Origin: Clostridia bacterium
Lineage (GTDB): Bacteria; Bacillota; Clostridia; RGIG6154
Reading direction: 5' to 3'
Length of the DNA: 8,678 bases
Assembly: GCA_017622395.1 (NCBI GenBank)
Contig: JAGARF010000170.1
Span: 1-8,678 of the forward strand
Made by a program: the position numbers and the translations under genes
Notes under the pieces: generated by a model
The model's database searches: none
Seen by the model: the letters and a program-made list of their open reading frames with translations, nothing else
What the model was told of the DNA's origin: nothing
In this document: positions 6,179 through 8,678 of the stretch, in pieces
Layout: each line of letters starts with the position of its first letter
Position numbering within the stretch: position 1 is the first letter of the stretch

Positions 6179-7402
6179 TTATGCAATTTCTTCTTCTATT
6201 TCTATAAGTCTGTTATACTTTTCTGTTCTGTCCGAACGGGCAGGAGCACCTGTCTTTATCTGACCTGCATTGGTGGCAACGGCAATATCGGCAATCTTGG
6301 TATCACAGGTTTCTCCGCTTCTGTGAGAGATAATTGTGTTAAAGCCGTTTTCCTGTGCCATTCTTATTGCGTCTAAGGTTTCTGTTAATGTTCCAATCTG
6401 GTTTGGTTTGATTAAAATGGCGTTTGCCATTTTTCTTTCTATTCCCTCTTTAAGTCTTTTTGTATTTGTTACAAACAAATCGTCCCCAACTATCTGAATT
6501 TTATCCCCCAGCTCTTTCGTTATTTTCTCAAAGCCTTCAAAATCAGTTTCAGCCATTGGGTCTTCAAGAGAATATATCGGGTAATCTGCACAAAGCTTTT
6601 TATAGTAGCTAATCAGTTCATCTGCCGTAACCTCCTTTTGTGCCTTTGGCATAAAATATCTCCCCTCTTTATACCATTCGCTTGATGCAATATCAAGACA
6701 AAGGGAAAAGTGTTTTCCTGCCTTATAGCCTGATTTTTCGATTGCATCGCAGATTAAATCAAGAGCATCCTCGTCCTTTTCAAGGTTTGGTGCAAAGCCT
6801 CCCTCGTCACCTACTGCAGTTGAGCCTTTTATAAGTGTTTTCAAGGTATGATATACTCTTGTTGATGCGTGGATTTTCTCCTGAAAGCTTCCAAAGCCGT
6901 TCGGGAAAAGCATAAATTCCTGAATATCAATGTTATTGTTTGCGTGAGCACCGCCGTTTATAATATTAAGCATCGGTGTTGGCAAAATTGTGCCAAACTG
7001 TCCCCCTAAATATTGATAAAGAGGTATGCCAAGACTTTTCGCACCAAGGTCTGCACAGGCAAGAGACACCGCTAAGGTTGCATTTGCACCAAACTTTTCT
7101 TTATTCTCCGTACCATCCCCTTCTATCATAAGTCTGTCGATTTTTTTCTGATTTAATATGTCCGTACCTTTTAAAATTTCGCATATATGAGTGTTTACAT
7201 TTGAAACAGCCTTTAAAACACCCTTGCCCATATATCTGCCGTCATTATCACGAAGCTCCAATGCCTCATACTGACCTGTAGATGCACCTGACGGCACAGA
7301 GGCAACGCCCACATCACCGAAATCATTTTCCACATATGCTCTAACCGTTGGGTTTCCTCTTGAATCAAGAATTTCGTTTGCCCAAACCTTTGTAATTTTC
7401 AT
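6179..7402 (-). CDS. eno: Enolase (phosphopyruvate hydratase)
   Basis: Catalyses 2-phosphoglycerate to phosphoenolpyruvate in glycolysis; cytosolic, Mg-dependent. The 407 residues carry the full active site: SGAST loop (39-43), H153 in [15 protein letters not shown]200 in [12 protein letters not shown], metal ligands D237 ([10 protein letters not shown]), E280 ([12 protein letters not shown]) and D307 ([10 protein letters not shown]), K332 in [16 protein letters not shown] (359-365) and K383 in [10 protein letters not shown]. At 407 residues it is somewhat shorter than the common 420-435, because it stops right after [12 protein letters not shown] and lacks the usual short C-terminal tail. 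ATG 7402 is chosen because AAAGGA lies 8 nt upstream; an in-frame ATG at 7435 would make that site coding and add residues before the conserved [18 protein letters not shown] start. It is divergent from galK and monocistronic here. Confidence 0.97.
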   Translation of the reverse strand: MKITKVWANEILDSRGNPTVRAYVENDFGDVGVASVPSGASTGQYEALELRDNDGRYMGKGVLKAVSNVNTHICEILKGTDILNQKKIDRLMIEGDGTENKEKFGANATLAVSLACADLGAKSLGIPLYQYLGGQFGTILPTPMLNIINGGAHANNNIDIQEFMLFPNGFGSFQEKIHASTRVYHTLKTLIKGSTAVGDEGGFAPNLEKDEDALDLICDAIEKSGYKAGKHFSLCLDIASSEWYKEGRYFMPKAQKEVTADELISYYKKLCADYPIYSLEDPMAETDFEGFEKITKELGDKIQIVGDDLFVTNTKRLKEGIERKMANAILIKPNQIGTLTETLDAIRMAQENGFNTIISHRSGETCDTKIADIAVATNAGQIKTGAPARSDRTEKYNRLIEIEEEIA

Positions 7403-7410
7403 AACATCAT

Positions 7411-7421
7411 TCCTTTCCTTT
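7411..7421 (-). promoter_or_regulatory. Ribosome binding site of eno (overlapping AAAGGA repeats)
   Basis: On the minus strand two overlapping AAAGGA motifs (7421-7416 and 7416-7411) precede the ATG at 7402. The nearer one has 8-nt spacing. They decide the enolase start in favour of 7402 over the in-frame ATG at 7435. No convincing sigma-70-type promoter for eno could be assigned in the region upstream. Confidence 0.7.
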
Positions 7422-7452
7422 ACTATTGTCTGCAAAAAATGGTATATTATTC

Positions 7453-7481
7453 TTGCAATTTAAGAGCTTTTCTGTTAGAAT
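7453..7481 (+). promoter_or_regulatory. galK promoter with extended -10
   Basis: TTGCAA (7453-7458) and TAGAAT (7476-7481) are separated by 17 bp, and TGT immediately before the -10 makes an extended -10 element. The site is 28 bp before the galK ATG and leaves room for a short leader with AAGGAGA at 7495-7501. TTGCAA is self-complementary, so it could also be read as a -35 on the minus strand, but no good -10 for eno lies at the right distance. Confidence 0.65.
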
Positions 7482-7509
7482 GAAGAAAATATATAAGGAG
7501 AGAAGATAT

Positions 7510-8678
7510 ATGGAAAAAACACAGTTAATAAAAGAATTTATCGCTATTTACGGCGGTGACGAATCAGATGTACGCGTTTTCGCCTCCCCCGGAAGAGTTA
7601 ATCTTATAGGTGAACATGTTGACTACAACGGCGGTTATGTTTTCCCTGCAGCACTTACTATGGGAACAACCATTGCTGTCAGAAAACGAAACGACAGAAT
7701 TTTAAGGATGAAAGCAACAGACCTTGACGGCATCGTTGAGGCAAACCTTGACACTCCTGACCTTTACAAAGACTTGTTCTGGGGTAACTATCAGGTTGGT
7801 GTTGCAGTTGAGCTTGAAAAAGCAGGCTACGAGGTTGTAGGCTGTGATATGCTCTATGATGATACACTTCCTCACGGCGGCGGTCTTTCATCATCTGCTG
7901 CAATTGAGGTTGCAACCGCACTTACTCTTGCAACATTCTCAAATGAGAAAAAAGGCATTACAGAGCCTGTTGATATGATTGAAATGGCAGTTATCGGTCA
8001 GAAAGCGGAAAATAACTATATCGGTGTTAACTGCGGTATTATGGACCAATTCGCATCTGCGATGGGTAAGAAAAACCACTGTCTTTTCCTTGACTGCAAA
8101 GATTTAAGCTACAAGGTTCTCCCTCTTAATATTGACGGTTATAAAATCGTTATTGCAAACACAAACAAAAAAAGAAGTCTTGCAGACTCCAAATATAACG
8201 AAAGACGCGCTGAATGTGATGCATCACTTGAAGCACTGAGAACTGTTCTTCCGGGTCAGGAATATTTAGGAACAATTCCTGTTGATGTTTTTGAAAAACA
8301 CAAGGCAGTTATCGGTGATGAAATCAAAATTAAAAGAGCAACTCATGTTGTTTATGAATGTGACAGAGTTCTCCGCTCAATAGACGCTTTAGAAAGCAAT
8401 GATATAATGGAATTTGCAAAGCTAATCAACGCATCAGGCGACTCTCTTAAAGACCTTTATGAGGTTACAGGCATTGAGCTTGATACACTTGTTTCAGAGG
8501 CAAGAAAGATTGACGGCTGTATTGCTGCAAGAATGACAGGTGCAGGCTTTGGCGGTTGCACAGTTAACATTGTAAGAGAAGATGCCATTGAAGAATTCAA
8601 AGAAAAGGTTGGCAAAAACTACACCGATAAAATCGGTTACGCACCTTCTTTCTATGTTTCCGATTTAGGTGACGGCGG
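7510..8678 (+). CDS. galK: Galactokinase, 3' end cut by the window
   Basis: Phosphorylates alpha-D-galactose with ATP to galactose-1-phosphate, the first committed Leloir step; cytosolic, GHMP kinase family. The frame is open for 389 codons and runs past the window edge with only a short C-terminal piece likely missing. SPGRVNLIGEHVDYNGG (27-42 region) is the galactokinase signature with R29. LPHGGGLSSSAA (120-131) is the ATP-binding GHMP motif 2, in which His-Gly-Gly replaces the more usual Leu-Gly-Ala/Ser. GIMDQFAS carries the catalytic Asp D179. NTNKKRSLADSKYNERRAEC (217-236) is a galactokinase hallmark, and RMTGAGFGGCTVNIV (341-355) is motif 3. AAGGAGA sits about 9 nt before the ATG, under the promoter at 7453-7481. 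No galT or galE is in view; they may lie downstream. No operator palindrome was recognised. Confidence 0.96.
   Translation, partial: MEKTQLIKEFIAIYGGDESDVRVFASPGRVNLIGEHVDYNGGYVFPAALTMGTTIAVRKRNDRILRMKATDLDGIVEANLDTPDLYKDLFWGNYQVGVAVELEKAGYEVVGCDMLYDDTLPHGGGLSSSAAIEVATALTLATFSNEKKGITEPVDMIEMAVIGQKAENNYIGVNCGIMDQFASAMGKKNHCLFLDCKDLSYKVLPLNIDGYKIVIANTNKKRSLADSKYNERRAECDASLEALRTVLPGQEYLGTIPVDVFEKHKAVIGDEIKIKRATHVVYECDRVLRSIDALESNDIMEFAKLINASGDSLKDLYEVTGIELDTLVSEARKIDGCIAARMTGAGFGGCTVNIVREDAIEEFKEKVGKNYTDKIGYAPSFYVSDLGDG

Noticed and set aside
6140..6376. Plus-strand 78-codon frame overlapping enolase
   Set aside because: It is antisense to conserved enolase codons and has no family signal or ribosome binding site.
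7403..7435. Enolase start at 7435
   Set aside because: The extra 11 residues would be encoded by the AAAGGA ribosome binding sites and are not part of the conserved enolase N-terminus.

Overview
The window is low-GC DNA with strong AGGAGG-type ribosome binding sites and Firmicutes-like gene content. It most resembles a gut or anaerobic member of the Clostridia (Eubacteriales). That placement is inferred from base composition, Shine-Dalgarno sites and the protein families; no marker gene here fixes the taxon.

Region 1 (1-4590) is the 3' part of a plus-strand surface-glycan operon. A possible tail of an upstream gene overlaps the first complete gene by ATGA. Then come a cytoplasmic family-2 glycosyltransferase, a membrane-anchored degenerate-GGDEF/EAL protein with a complete EAL active site (predicted cyclic-di-GMP phosphodiesterase), a GtrB/DPM1-like polyprenyl-phosphate glycosyltransferase, and an integral-membrane acyltransferase-3 protein. 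The genes are 0-20 bp apart, each has a good ribosome binding site, and a strong intrinsic terminator follows the last. A reasonable model is that the cytoplasmic transferase builds a glycan, the GtrB-like enzyme makes a lipid-linked sugar donor, the acyltransferase decorates the product, and the EAL protein ties the process to local cyclic-di-GMP.

Region 2 (4590-6178) is a graveyard of mobile DNA. A Sec signal peptide is fused in frame to a catalytic-domain-less remnant of a large serine recombinase. Next are two adjacent hairpins (one a perfect 40-bp palindrome) and a roughly 115-bp array of small hairpins, each with a different stem but a shared AT-rich spacer, the main array being bounded by 11-bp inverted repeats. 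An isolated tRNA T-arm-like motif follows, then a tyrosine recombinase broken by a 1-nt frameshift just after its first catalytic arginine and truncated soon after. This stretch is the least explained part of the window.

Region 3 (6179-8678) is core metabolism: enolase on the minus strand and, divergent from it, galactokinase running off the window end. Their short intergenic region holds a well-formed extended -10 promoter for galK. A GTAGGGG-type hairpin lies between enolase and the recombinase relic.
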